A stretch of 64,000 nt of DNA from Schizochytrium sp. CCTCC M209059 (lineage: Eukaryota; Sar; Bigyra; Thraustochytrida; Thraustochytriidae), in assembly GCA_000818945.1 (NCBI GenBank), contig KN805417.1, forward strand, positions 124,001 through 188,000, in the 5' to 3' direction. The notes under the pieces were generated by a model. That model saw nothing but the letters and a program-made list of their open reading frames with translations. It did not search any database and was not told the origin of the DNA. Made by a program: the position numbers and the translations under genes. Of this stretch, positions 11,299 through 20,978 are shown piece by piece; position 1 is the first letter of the stretch; each line of letters begins with the position of its first letter.

Positions 11299-11404
11299 GA
11301 GCTGAGATGAGATGAGCTGAGATGAGATGAGATGAGCTGAGCTGAGATGAGATGAGATGAGATGAGATGAGATGAGATGAGATGAGATGAGATGAGATGA
11401 GATG
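11299..11404. repeat. GATGA/GAGCT pentanucleotide repeat
   Basis: About twenty pentamer units, mostly GATGA with GAGCT variants; the left part is mixed and the right part homogeneous. It abuts the left 102-bp direct repeat. Confidence 0.9.
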
Positions 11405-11637
11405 AAAGGAGGCTCGGAGAGGTGGGAATGCTGAACATGGATGATGGTGGGTGGAACCCTCATGGCGAAAGCAAGCTGAGCGAGCGAGCGACCAAGCAAG
11501 CAAGCTAGAGCCTAGTTTGCACTCACTATCAATGCAAAGGAGGCTCGGAGAGGTGGGAATGCTGAACATGGATGATGGTGGGTGGAACCCTCATGGCGAA
11601 AGCAAGCTGAGCGAGCGAGCGACCAAGCAAGCAAGCT
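11405..11637. repeat. Pair of exact 102-bp direct repeats
   Basis: Copy 1 spans 11405-11506 and copy 2 spans 11536-11637. They look identical and are separated by a 29-nt spacer (11507-11535). No coding function is seen in either. Confidence 0.92.
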
Positions 11638-11800
11638 GCTAATTGATTCGACTGCGAGACACAGACGCAGACGCAGTCGTGTAGCCGTCGTGTCGACCCG
11701 GTCGTGTCGCATGTCGATCCTGTTGCTGTCGACTCGCCTCCAGCAATCCTCGGCATTTTTATCATCAGCACAGCCAGTTTCACTTTTGCAGCACACGCAC

Positions 11801-11862
<62 letters not shown>
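11801..11862. repeat. CA dinucleotide microsatellite
   Basis: About 30 AC units, with two interruptions at the left. Confidence 0.9.
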
Positions 11863-11864
<2 letters not shown>

Positions 11865-11949
11865 TCCGCGAGCAACGCAAGCAGCAATAAAAGGAAAGAA
11901 AGTAAAATTAGGCACAGTGTTAAGATTCTAGCTGCAGCTGAGACTAAGC

Positions 11950-13069
11950 CTAGGCGTTCTTGCGATGACGGTCTTCCTGCTCCGCATGATCAGCCAAAAC
12001 ACGGTCTCGCACAAGGGTGGCGCGCACGAAATGGACGAAAAGACTTGTTGCGCAAAATTGACAGATGAGCGTCTGAAAGTAGTAGTAGTTCGCATTGCCA
12101 GAGCCCACTGTTAGCCACATGTGCCGCATTAAAGGAAGCATAATGGAGGTGCTCAAGACTCCAATTGTCAACGGCAAGACATATGGCATGCGTTTGACTG
12201 TCAGCGGATGCATCGCAAAAAGCGAAAGCATCAGCCCGATCCCAGAAGCATCTGGGTATTGCTTGCTCAGCTCGGCCAAAACAAGAAGGACGTGGCCCAA
12301 AAGCTGGGGCCTGTGAGAAAAGCTGACACTCAACGGAAGCACCAAGAGCAAAGGACTTGCGCGAAAGGCGAGCTTGAAAAAAGATCGTGACTCCTCAAAT
12401 ACCTCGACAAAAAAGTACCACCAGAGGCCCACATTAGGTGACAAATCGGAGAGATCCACCTTTCTTAAGAGTCCACTGTAGAGGCTCTTCCCAACGGCGA
12501 GCATCGCTTCTGGAGCACCAGTGTTTTTTGGAAGAGATTCCCGTAAGCTATACCGTATGAGGCCGACGAGCGTGAGCAGAGCGACTGGGACGACTTGTGC
12601 GATGGTCAGCAGCAGCGTTTTGTATCCACGCCCATGCGATAGCTGCAAGACCACAGGGATGAGGAGCGGCAAGTACTGCAAAAGATTTACAGAAAGCGCC
12701 GCGCCAATGCCAAGGCTAGCGCCAAGCGTATCGCGTCGTAAAGCTCGCCACAGAGCAAAAAGCGCAGCGAGCGTTCCCAGCGAGCTGACATTGCCGCCAA
12801 CGCAAGCCAGAAGCGTGTAAGGATTGAACATATACAAGAGAGCGACCGTGACGGGTGCGCGCTGTGGCGCTAATAGCGCCATCCTCACATAGCTGCCTGC
12901 CTCGACCTTGCTTGCTGCGTCAGTGCCTTCCACAACAGACAGGGGAAGTCCTTCATGGATCGCAAGTTTGTTGACAAAATCCGTTCTCCCAAAATTGTTG
13001 ACCTTTGCCCCTGGCGGAATTGCTTCCGTCTCGGCCGTGAGGCGACGCTCAATTGGGTTCGCTTCTTCG

Positions 13070-13105
<36 letters not shown>

Positions 13106-13485
13106 TTGCTTCGCCTCGTTGAGATATCTGTCTGTACGTTTGATGGACTCATGAGCCACATGGTGGACGCCACAAGGATTAGAGCAATGGCCATGTCAAC
13201 GGCCACGAGAAAGGCCTCTGCTGCCCCGCTCCGCGCTTCAAGCAAGGGAGCAAAGACATCCAGGAGCACAGGCGACGCCCGATATGCTGCGCCCTCGTAC
13301 GGCGATCTGCCGAGGCTCTTGAGGAAGACGCCCTCGCGGAGGGCTTCGAGACTCGAAGCCGCCGTGACGATTTCGCTCCGCGCCACGGCTGCGAGAGCCT
13401 TCGCGCCGCCATTCTGCACGATCGCCCAGCGTAGGGCTCCGCCGGCGACCGTCAGCCACGCGGCCGTCTCCCACGCGCCGCCCAT
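11950..13485 (-). CDS. GPI transamidase subunit PIG-U (Gab1-like)
   Basis: Multi-spanning ER membrane subunit of the complex that attaches GPI anchors to proteins. The call rests on the C-terminal half, where SDLSPNVGLWWYFFVEVFE is the hallmark PIG-U/Gab1 segment. It is followed by hydrophobic helices and a conserved-looking WLTVGSGNANYYYF stretch near the end. The N-terminal part also fits, with LGRSPYEGAAYRASPVLLD matching the usual 'SPY-G--H--P' region. I chose the ATG at 13485 (511 aa) because the 45 residues upstream look like untranslated leader and PIG-U normally starts with a hydrophobic helix. A run of about 11 alanines (CTG-type repeat near 13075-13103) sits in a loop. No intron is visible. 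Confidence 0.9.
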
Positions 13486-14199
13486 CGCGGCTTGTCTCCA
13501 GGCACGCACGCTCGTGCCTGCGCGAGCACCGTATTTGCCTTCCTCTCGAAAAAGCAGAAGCAGGTGCAGGTGCAGGAGAAGATCAACTTTCGCAAGAGGT
13601 TTCCCGCGCAGAGCTTTCACGTGGGAAAAAGAAAAAGTCCCCTGATTGGCGCACAGAGCTTGTCTCGTAAGTCATCTGTCAAGAAACATGCTCGCCGCCG
13701 GCACGCCAGCCAGCTCTTATGGACATGCTCCATCCTCGCGAAGAAGCCCTCATCTGACACGCTGCCGAAGAAAAAAGATCTCGTATAGCGAGTCTTCGAA
13801 TCCCAGTGCTTCCGAGTCTTTAGGCACGTGTTACGCTATTTAACAAGAGACTTATACGAGGGAGAGGGCCAGAGCAAGATAATAGGTCTCTTCCTGAAAT
13901 CGCGCGGCTTCACTTTTCTTCTTCTTCTTCTTTGGCTCTTTCACACAGACAAGCCAAATCGCGATCCTGCCTCCCTCGCACGCTCGCGGCCGCGCCCCTG
14001 GACAGACAGACAGACAGACCCCGCGCGCGCGCAGGCTCGAGAGGAGGACCGCGCCCGCGCCCGGCGCCCGCAGGCCCCGTCGCCGGCCCCGCGCACGCGC
14101 GAGCGCAGCGGAGCGAGCCGCCTCGGCGGGCGCGCGAGAGAAGGCGCATTCATTCCCTCGCTCGCGAGGCGACCCTGCTTGGGCGCGGCAACCTCGAGG
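13486..14199. other. Spacer between PIG-U and the ARPC4 duplication
   Basis: Divergent promoter region for PIG-U (-) and ARPC4 (+). A very GC-rich block follows 13980. No gene supported; ORFs here are basic, low complexity and overlap in several frames. Confidence 0.6.
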
Positions 14200-16147
14200 C
14201 GGACCACGGCGCCGCGACGCCGCGCGAGACCGCGAAGGGCAGCCGCGGGGACGGAGCTTCTGGCCGCGACGAGGACGCACCCGCGCGCAGGACTTTCGAG
14301 CCCGCGTCGAGCTCAAGATGGTACGTCGGGTCGGATCTTGACACGCCTCGGGTGGGGTTACCGACCCCGAGGACGAGCGCGAGGGTGCGCACGTTCATCT
14401 TAGAAGAACGTGGTATCCTGCGTCGCTATCGCGCGTGTAGCCGAAATGTGGAGCAAAGAGAAGAAGGAGAAGAAGACGAAGGAGGGGCCGAAGGTGAGAA
14501 TGTGCGACTGACTAACAGCAACGAATGACGCATACAGGCCAACACTCTCAAGCCGTACCTTGACTGCATCAGGACGACCCTGACCGCGTCCATGTGTCTG
14601 CGCAATTTTCCCTCGCAGATCGTTGAGCGTCACAACAAACCCGAGGTGGAGGTCCGGTATGTGAAAGAATCGATGCTGTCACAATGTGTTTGTTTCAACG
14701 AGGCATGATGTATACTGACTTTTTCGTTTCCAATTCAACACGTTTGCAACGGGCACATTGTCCGGATGACCAATCGCCGATCGATTGATTAATTGGTTAA
14801 CTTTTCCAATATGCGCAGAGGAAGTCGTGAGCTTCTCCTGCAACCCATCACCATCTCTCGTAACGCTAACGAGAAGTGTTACATCGAACCCTCGATCAAC
14901 TCGGTGCGGCTGAGCATCTGCATCAAACAAGCCGATGATATCGAGGAGATTTTAACCGATAGATTTACGCGCTTTCTCATGCAGCGCGCAGAGCAGTTTG
15001 TTATCCTGCGCAGGAAGCCACTCGAAGGGTACGACCTGAGCTTTCTCATTACACACAAGCACCTCGAGATCTTGTGGAAGCACAAGCTCGTAGATTTCGT
15101 CATTCAGTTCATGGAAGAGATTGACCGTGAAATTAACGGTATGAAGATTGCCGTGAACACCCGCGCTCGCATCCGGACCACGGCGCCGCGACGCCGCGCG
15201 AGACCGCGAAGGGCAGCCGCGGGGACGGAGCTTCTGGCCGCGACGAGGACGCACCCGCGCGCAGGACTTTCGAGCCCGCGTCGAGCTCAAGATGGTACGT
15301 CGGGTCGGATCTTGACACGCCTCGGGTGGGGTTACCGACCCCGAGGACGAGCGCGAGGGTGCGCACGTTCATCTTAGAAGAACGTGGTATCCTGCGTCGC
15401 TATCGCGCGTGTAGCCGAAATGTGGAGCAAAGAGAAGAAGGAGAAGAAGACGAAGGAGGGGCCGAAGGTGAGAATGTGCGACTGACTAACAGCAACGAAT
15501 GACGCATACAGGCCAACACTCTCAAGCCGTACCTTGACTGCATCAGGACGACCCTGACCGCGTCCATGTGTCTGCGCAATTTTCCCTCGCAGATCGTTGA
15601 GCGTCACAACAAACCCGAGGTGGAGGTCCGGTATGTGAAAGAATCGATGCTGTCACAATGTGTTTGTTTCAACGAGGCATGATGTATACTGACTTTTTCG
15701 TTTCCAATTCAACACGTTTGCAACGGGCACATTGTCCGGATGACCAATCGCCGATCGATTGATTAATTGGTTAACTTTTCCAATATGCGCAGAGGAAGTC
15801 GTGAGCTTCTCCTGCAACCCATCACCATCTCTCGTAACGCTAACGAGAAGTGTTACATCGAACCCTCGATCAACTCGGTGCGGCTGAGCATCTGCATCAA
15901 ACAAGCCGATGATATCGAGGAGATTTTAACCGATAGATTTACGCGCTTTCTCATGCAGCGCGCAGAGCAGTTTGTTATCCTGCGCAGGAAGCCACTCGAA
16001 GGGTACGACCTGAGCTTTCTCATTACACACAAGCACCTCGAGATCTTGTGGAAGCACAAGCTCGTAGATTTCGTCATTCAGTTCATGGAAGAGATTGACC
16101 GTGAAATTAACGGTATGAAGATTGCCGTGAACACCCGCGCTCGCATC
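14200..16147. repeat. Exact 974-bp tandem duplication covering most of ARPC4
   Basis: Unit 1 is 14200-15173 and unit 2 is 15174-16147. Exons, both introns and about 118 bp of upstream sequence are repeated with no difference that I could see. The junction at 15173/15174 shows no microhomology. Unit 1 runs into unit 2 near the 3' end of the coding region, so only unit 2 has the true gene end. Confidence 0.95.
14318..15377 (+). pseudogene. 3'-truncated upstream copy of ARPC4
   Basis: Left copy of the duplicated ARPC4. Exon layout as in the intact copy: ATG at 14318-14320, intron 14321-14537, exon 14538-14656, intron 14657-14818, then exon 3 from 14819. It encodes the family sequence up to NTRARI, then crosses the duplication junction at 15173 and continues into unrelated codons, stopping at 15375-15377. 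The last residues of ARPC4 (VSHEFMRQFA in the intact copy) are therefore replaced by about 67 Arg/Ala-rich residues. Splicing on into the second copy from its donor at 15295 would also shift the frame. Whether it is transcribed, or is an assembly artefact, cannot be told from sequence. Confidence 0.8.
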
Positions 16148-16180
16148 GTTTCTCACGAGTTCATGCGCCAGTTTGCCTAA
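15292..16180 (+). CDS. Arp2/3 complex subunit 4 (p20), intact copy, three exons
   Basis: Core subunit of the Arp2/3 complex that nucleates branched actin. Proposed exons are 15292-15294, 15512-15630 and 15793-16180, giving 169 residues, against 168 for human ARPC4. Introns are 15295-15511 (GTACGT...ACAG) and 15631-15792 (GTATGT...GCAG). The splice joins restore family sequence exactly: M|ANTLKPYL at the first and EVEVR|GSRELLLQP at the second. Exon 1 contributes only the ATG. Hallmarks include PITISRN, ILRRKPLEGYD, SFLIT and KLVDFVIQFMEEID. The upstream region is the 3' part of the truncated duplicate, so promoter context may differ from the ancestral gene. Confidence 0.92.
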
Positions 16181-16831
16181 ATCATTGCAAGTATCCATGG
16201 GCTGTTTTCTCTCCTTCTCTTTTTTTTTTCCTCCCTCTCTCTCTCTCTCTCTCTCTCTTCTTCTTCATTCCCTTGGGTGTGCAAACGTAGCTGGAAGGAC
16301 ACCATTGTCAATCAATCCATTTCATTCCATTCAATTCCATTCAATTCAATGTTTACGTTTTGTATTACATTTTCTTCTTCTGCGTGTTCGTTCGTTTGTT
16401 TGTTTGCTTGCTTGTTTGCTTGCTTGTTTGTTGATCCATCCGCACCGTGTCGTTAAATATTGAATATCTGCATGCTGAAGCGATGGCCAAAGTGGCGCCA
16501 CTTCGCGATTTGGGCCAAAGGGAAAAGCTCTAGAAGCATATTCGAGCTTTCGACAACAAGTCTTTTCATGTTCCGCTCTGTTGAAAGATCACCGAGGTCA
16601 GGTAACACCCTGAAACCAGATCTTGGCAAACTCGCGTGCAATATAGAGAAACCTCATCATTATCAATCATTCAATTCAATGTTTACGTTCTGTATAGTTG
16701 AGTGTCTGTCTGCTCGCTTGAGCGCTCGCGTGCTGCCTTAAAGCTGTTCAGTATCGTTTAGAGAAAGACTCGCTGCTCGAGTCTTTCAAGTTAATTTTGT
16801 GGATTGGTGCCAAGTCAAGCTGCTAGCCTTC
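16181..16831. other. Convergent spacer between ARPC4 and the coiled-coil gene
   Basis: No gene. CT repeat (about 16234-16258), CATTC-type repeats (about 16318-16350), TTTG/CTTG repeats (about 16390-16432), and a perfect hairpin close to the coiled-coil gene's stop. Confidence 0.7.
16763..16787 (-). promoter_or_regulatory. Perfect 10-bp hairpin just downstream of the coiled-coil gene
   Basis: Arms 16763-16772 and 16778-16787 are perfectly complementary around a 5-nt loop. On the - strand it begins about 45 nt after the stop of the coiled-coil gene, so it would lie in that mRNA's 3' UTR. Role unknown. Confidence 0.5.
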
Positions 16832-18055
16832 TCACACGCGCAGACAAGGCGTGCGGGGCTTTCGAGCGCTCCGCGGGGTCTGTTTCGTTGTCTTGGATGA
16901 GCGCTGCGGTGTTTTACGAGCCGAAGCGGACCTCTTGCTGGCGGACTCCATCGATCGCTTCCGTGCGGAGCCCTTTTCAGACGTGTACGCAACCTTCCAC
17001 ACCGCTGGGGTCGGGGATGCGGGCGGTGGAGTGCGCAAGTTCGTCTCTGCATGAGGGCGGGCGGCCAAGACGCCTTCCGATGACGATCCCGTCGCACTCG
17101 AATCCGCGGAACGCATGGCTAAAGCTTCGCACGTTTCGCGGGGAACGCTTTGGCGTGTCGTCCGAGGCGTCATTGGTTTTGCCGCAGTTTGGCGGGTGCA
17201 TTTCGTTGTGGTCGAGGGCTTCGCTTGAATAGTTTGGCTCGTCTCCACGGAAGCCGCGCTCTTTGCAACGATGGCCTTGGCAGCCGTGGGCTGCTTCAGA
17301 GCAGCCGCGACTTTTCGTGCCAGTAGCACGGCCGCATTGACACCACGACCTTGTGTTTGCATGTGCGTCTGGTTTGGCGCTGTTGTTGCAGAGCCTCGGC
17401 CTTGCGAAGAATTTGACGTTGACGATGAGGACGAGGAACCTGCGCGCTTCATAATACGGTCCACCTCGGACTCGTGCGTTGCCTTGCTCTCGGCAACGGC
17501 ACGAATGGTGTCCTTGAGGCGCTCGCTGACCGTAGGCAGCATTTCTGCGAGGGATCCCCGGAGGGCGGCATTCTCTGCCAGCAACTGTCGCACAAGCGCC
17601 AGCTTTTCGCGCTCTTCGGGAGACTCCTCTGTTTGCTTTGCCAGTGTTTCGTCGCTCAAAGTCTTGGTCTCTGTAGCACCCTCGGTCTTAACGCCGTTTT
17701 GATGATCTTCGGCGGTCTGCGTATCGTTGTTAAGCTGAGCGTCTTGCTCCGCAAAGTCTTGCTCCAGCTGGGACACTGCGGCAGCGGCTACGGCATCGCG
17801 CCGGGACTTCAGCTGCTCTGCAAGCGTCTTGGCTTCGGTCTCCAGCGCGGTGACACGGCCAACGAGCTCGCGATCAACCGGCTGTGTCAGCACGGTGCGC
17901 TCGTCGAGAGAGGCTTTGGCCTCGGTGCACTGCCGAAGCTTCTTGAGCACGCTTTCCTCAAAAGGGTCGTATACGGCGTCCCGGCCGTGCTTGAAGCCCG
18001 GACGCACCGCCTTGAAGCAGGCCTCCGCCCGCGTCACGTACGCCTCCATCGACAT
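16832..18055 (-). CDS. Coiled-coil protein with basic Ser/Thr/Pro-rich tail; possible Mis14/NSL1-type kinetochore subunit
   Basis: Not firmly recognised. The ATG at 18055 gives 407 residues; the 91 residues upstream in frame look like untranslated GC-rich leader. An N-terminal segment (about 1-75) contains DPFEESVLKKLRQ and VDRELVGRVTALETEAKTL, predicted helical coiled coil. This loosely recalls the DPFD-EL-E-V pattern of Mis14/NSL1 kinetochore proteins. A second helical stretch near 145-190 includes REKLALVRQLLAENAALRGSL. A Ser run follows. The last 90 residues are strongly basic with repeated TP/SP/RS motifs (for example TPRTT, TPQRSS, TPRSAR), typical of a phosphorylated, nucleic-acid-associated tail. 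A chromatin or kinetochore role is inference only; any coiled-coil scaffold remains possible. Confidence 0.65.
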   Translation of the reverse strand: MSMEAYVTRAEACFKAVRPGFKHGRDAVYDPFEESVLKKLRQCTEAKASLDERTVLTQPVDRELVGRVTALETEAKTLAEQLKSRRDAVAAAAVSQLEQDFAEQDAQLNNDTQTAEDHQNGVKTEGATETKTLSDETLAKQTEESPEEREKLALVRQLLAENAALRGSLAEMLPTVSERLKDTIRAVAESKATHESEVDRIMKRAGSSSSSSTSNSSQGRGSATTAPNQTHMQTQGRGVNAAVLLARKVAAALKQPTAAKAIVAKSAASVETSQTIQAKPSTTTKCTRQTAAKPMTPRTTRQSVPRETCEALAMRSADSSATGSSSEGVLAARPHAETNLRTPPPASPTPAVWKVAYTSEKGSARKRSMESASKRSASARKTPQRSSKTTKQTPRSARKPRTPCLRV

Positions 18056-19007
18056 AGAGTCTGCTGCCTCGTGACCTCTCGCGTCGCGGTCGCGCGCGCT
18101 GCAGCTCACGGTCTGCGTCCTCGAAAAGGGATACTGTCTGCGTGTGTGCAACCGCCGACGCCAAGGTCGCAAAAGCAATCTAACCGCGAAGGCAACGCGC
18201 TTGCAAGACCCCGGCCCGCCCCCGCGCAGCCAAGCGCCGCCGCCTGCTCGCTCGCTCACTTGCTCGCTCGCTCGCTCGACCAGCCGCCCAGCAAGCGCAC
18301 GCGCGTGCCCCGGGACAGCAAAAGCCAAAGCAGTTCTGGGCGGGCGGGGCTTGTGCTCGGGCTGACTGTGACCGCTCGCAACAAGTTATTGTGCTGCCGC
18401 CCGAAAGGAAGGACCTTGTAACGGCGGGGGTACGCGTGCGGACCTCGCGCACACCGTTTTTGTGGTACACACCTTATTTTACTTGAGGGGAAAATGAGGG
18501 GGAAGAGGAGACGCTTGTGAAATACGCAGCCAAAGAAGGGATGATTCGAAGGTAGGAGGCTGGAAAAGAGATTGACATATATACACACATACATGCGCAC
18601 GTGCAACAGTCATTCGGCAAATATGGTAGTGATGTCTGAAGGAAGCTTGCGAGCGTGGCACTTATCACCGAGGATTCTGTGACACGGACTTGTCCTTTTG
18701 TCAACGGATCCGCAAAAGATCACGTGTCCAATCTGCAAAGAAAGTCGCACGAATGGATTTTCGCAAATATAACACGGATAAGAACGAGCTATCGTATCTT
18801 GAAGTGCCCTGCAGAGGGAAGCATGACAAAAAAATAGACAGTGATTAGGGAATCGCTACGGATTACCTGTACTGATAGCAAAGCTAAACCTAAGGCGGAT
18901 CTCCAAAAACACCAAACAAATGAACAAGTAGCTCAAGAAAACACGGACGTATGATGGGGAAGTATAACTTCATGTCGATAGGAAGAATAGTAGCCTAGGA
19001 TTGAAAT
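18056..19007. other. Spacer upstream of the coiled-coil gene
   Basis: Promoter side of the coiled-coil gene (18056 upward) and 3' side of the SDR gene. GC-rich to about 18430, then AT-richer. A CTCG repeat lies near 18243-18275. No gene supported. Confidence 0.6.
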
Positions 19008-20075
19008 TTACGCAGCTGCATTCTGCAGGTTAGCATCAACATCGGCCGTGGCGTACGTATCAACAACGGTCTCATACATGAGGTGATACTCAAGCGAGAG
19101 GCCGCCCTCCGCAGGAGGCGCAGTGGAAGGTGAGACATCCATCTTTGTCCGTGCAGGCGGCACATGGCCACCAACCACAGGTGGGATCATGGGATCGAGA
19201 GCCGTAGGAAGCAAGTTCTTGTGCGTCGCTGATACGGTCTTGGCGTCACGTAGGACCTTGATGATCTCCTCCTGCATGGGCGTCGCGCCAACGAGAAGGA
19301 AGCGCCGGCCCCAGCCGGCCCAATCAAGGTCCATCTTTGCCGCAAGAACGTGTGCCCTGGCCACGTCGCGAACATCGACGAGGGGAACAGAGATCTGCTT
19401 GATGCTCTCTGCCTTAAAAAAGCCACTCACCATCTTGGCCGTGACATTGTCGGGCTTCTGACCCTGCATCACCGGACCAAAGATGTACGTCGGGTTCATC
19501 ACGCAAAGCTTGAACGGGCAGCCATCGCGTTCAGCAATCCCCCATGCGGCGCGCTCGGCCAACAGCTTGGAGAGCGCGTAGTAATTTTTCTTCTCCTCCA
19601 GAACATCTTGCGGCGAAAAGTCTTTCTCAGTAAAAGGTTCTTCAGCCGGCTTGCGGCCGTAGGCCATGTACACGGCGGCAGTGGAGGATGTAAGCACAAC
19701 CTTTTTCACCCCCGCCGCAGCGCAGGCCTCTAGCACGGTCTGTGTTCCCTGCACGGCTGGATCGACGAGCTTCGATCGATCGTCCTCGTTGTCAGAGAAG
19801 AAGACGGGCGACGCCGTGTGAAGCACAATGGGGCATCCCGAAATGGCCTCGTCAAACGATCCTTTCTTCATCAGGTCACAGCCCGTGAAGAGCTTGAGGC
19901 GCTCCTTGGCGCCATCGAGGCTCTTGAGCACGCCCGCTTTGCCCTCGGACCGCGTCGTGGCGTGCACCTCAAAGCCGGCGTCCAGCGCCTCTTTTACAGC
20001 CCACGATCCGAGGAAGCCTGTGGCGCCTGTGATGCAGATCGGCCCACTGCTTGCGTTCGCATCTGCTCCGGTCAT
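19008..20075 (-). CDS. NAD(P)-dependent extended SDR, dihydroflavonol-4-reductase/cinnamoyl-CoA-reductase-like
   Basis: Oxidoreductase acting on a ketone, aldehyde or CoA ester; the substrate is unknown. The ATG at 20075 gives 355 residues; a slightly longer frame would need a GTG start. The Rossmann motif GATGFLG is at 17-23, the active-site serine region LTSSTAAVY at about 128-136, and the catalytic Tyr166 and Lys170 in YALSK. The tail is hydrophilic, with no targeting signal or membrane segment seen. The DFR/CCR-like subgroup is common in plants, fungi and protists and includes carbonyl reductases, so a flavonoid or lignin role should not be assumed. It shares a divergent promoter region with the racemase-like gene. 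Confidence 0.88.
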   Translation of the reverse strand: MTGADANASSGPICITGATGFLGSWAVKEALDAGFEVHATTRSEGKAGVLKSLDGAKERLKLFTGCDLMKKGSFDEAISGCPIVLHTASPVFFSDNEDDRSKLVDPAVQGTQTVLEACAAAGVKKVVLTSSTAAVYMAYGRKPAEEPFTEKDFSPQDVLEEKKNYYALSKLLAERAAWGIAERDGCPFKLCVMNPTYIFGPVMQGQKPDNVTAKMVSGFFKAESIKQISVPLVDVRDVARAHVLAAKMDLDWAGWGRRFLLVGATPMQEEIIKVLRDAKTVSATHKNLLPTALDPMIPPVVGGHVPPARTKMDVSPSTAPPAEGGLSLEYHLMYETVVDTYATADVDANLQNAAA

Positions 20076-20978
20076 CTTGTCGGCCACACCAGCCCGACGC
20101 GCAGCTCTCGCTCCTTCTTCGAGCAGCTGTAGTCAGTTGTCTATTCTTCGTCTACTGTGTTCGTGAGGTCTGAATATCTTACTACGTATACTACCACCGT
20201 GCGGCGTCTTTCGTGGCTCACTGTATGCCGGATACTATGGGGGCTTCGCTTCGCACCACGTTCGAGTTTTGCCGCAGCAAACATATGTTGTCACATCGAG
20301 GTGCCATGACCTACATAGGGCGGCGACTTTGCATGAGACGGCGTCCCCGGCGAAGCGAGTCGCAACGCCGCCTCGAACTCATTGAGTCTCACCCTCATCG
20401 CCTTCGGCGAGCTTTGCGCAACGCAATATTCTTCCTGAAATCAGTCCGGGCCATGCCTACTAGGCTACTCGTCCCCGTGAAACAAGGCAATGGGCTGCTG
20501 CACGATGGACGTCGTCAATGACCCAGCTGTGCCGTGCCATCCACTGCCATCATACCATGACGTTGGCACTTAGACAAACAAACCAGGCTAGGCCTAGTGA
20601 TTTTTTCGTTCTTTGACCATTAACAGCACCAACCACCATCATCGCGTCATGGGCATTGCGGTCAGCTCCAGCTGCAGCCGCGGAAAGAACTCACGAGAGA
20701 TTAGTAGGCCTATTTATATTCGCCCCCTTGCCCCGGGCCTAGGCCTAGGTCTAGCATGAATGAGTGTTGCGCAATGACATCGATCACGAGTGAACATGGA
20801 TGACGGTCGAATCCAGCAAGGCAGATCGCAAAGCAACAGCTTGGGCAGGCAAGCAGGCAGGCAGGCCGGCAGGCAGGCAGGCCAGCGGCCAAGCGCAGGC
20901 GGCGCAGGAAGCGAGGCGAAGCCGAACAGGAGCTGTACGACGCGGCAGGCTCGGGTTGGGACCTGAGCTGCGAGCGTC
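20076..20978. other. Divergent promoter region of the SDR and racemase-like genes
   Basis: About 900 bp with no gene. Contains TACTACGTA near 20181, CTAGGCCTAG at 20588-20597, TAGGCCTA at 20705-20712 next to a TATTTATA stretch, and a longer GGCCTAGGCCTAGG palindrome near 20736-20750. GCAGGCAG-type repeats (20845-20885) follow. Confidence 0.55.

Larger units (their letters stand above)
9398..11949. other. Repeat-rich intergenic region upstream of CPS II
   Basis: No gene supported. Holds the CPS II promoter side (just above 9397), several microsatellites annotated separately, a palindromic GTAGTACGTAGTAC-like patch near 10615 and a CTAGGCCTAGGC motif at 11004-11015. ORFs such as 10087-10311 are low complexity and lack domains. 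Confidence 0.7.

Noticed and set aside
13780..13830. TTCGAATC resembling a tRNA T-arm
   Set aside because: Flanking bases do not form the 5-bp T stem, and no acceptor or anticodon arm could be built.
13828..14528. Several Arg/Ala-rich frames before and through ARPC4 exon 1
   Set aside because: Composition artefacts of GC-rich DNA; they read through ARPC4 intron 1 and lack family similarity.
18056..18328. N-terminal extension of the coiled-coil gene
   Set aside because: Cys/Arg/Gly/Ser-rich and repeat-derived (CTCG); the internal ATG at 18055 starts right before the structured region.
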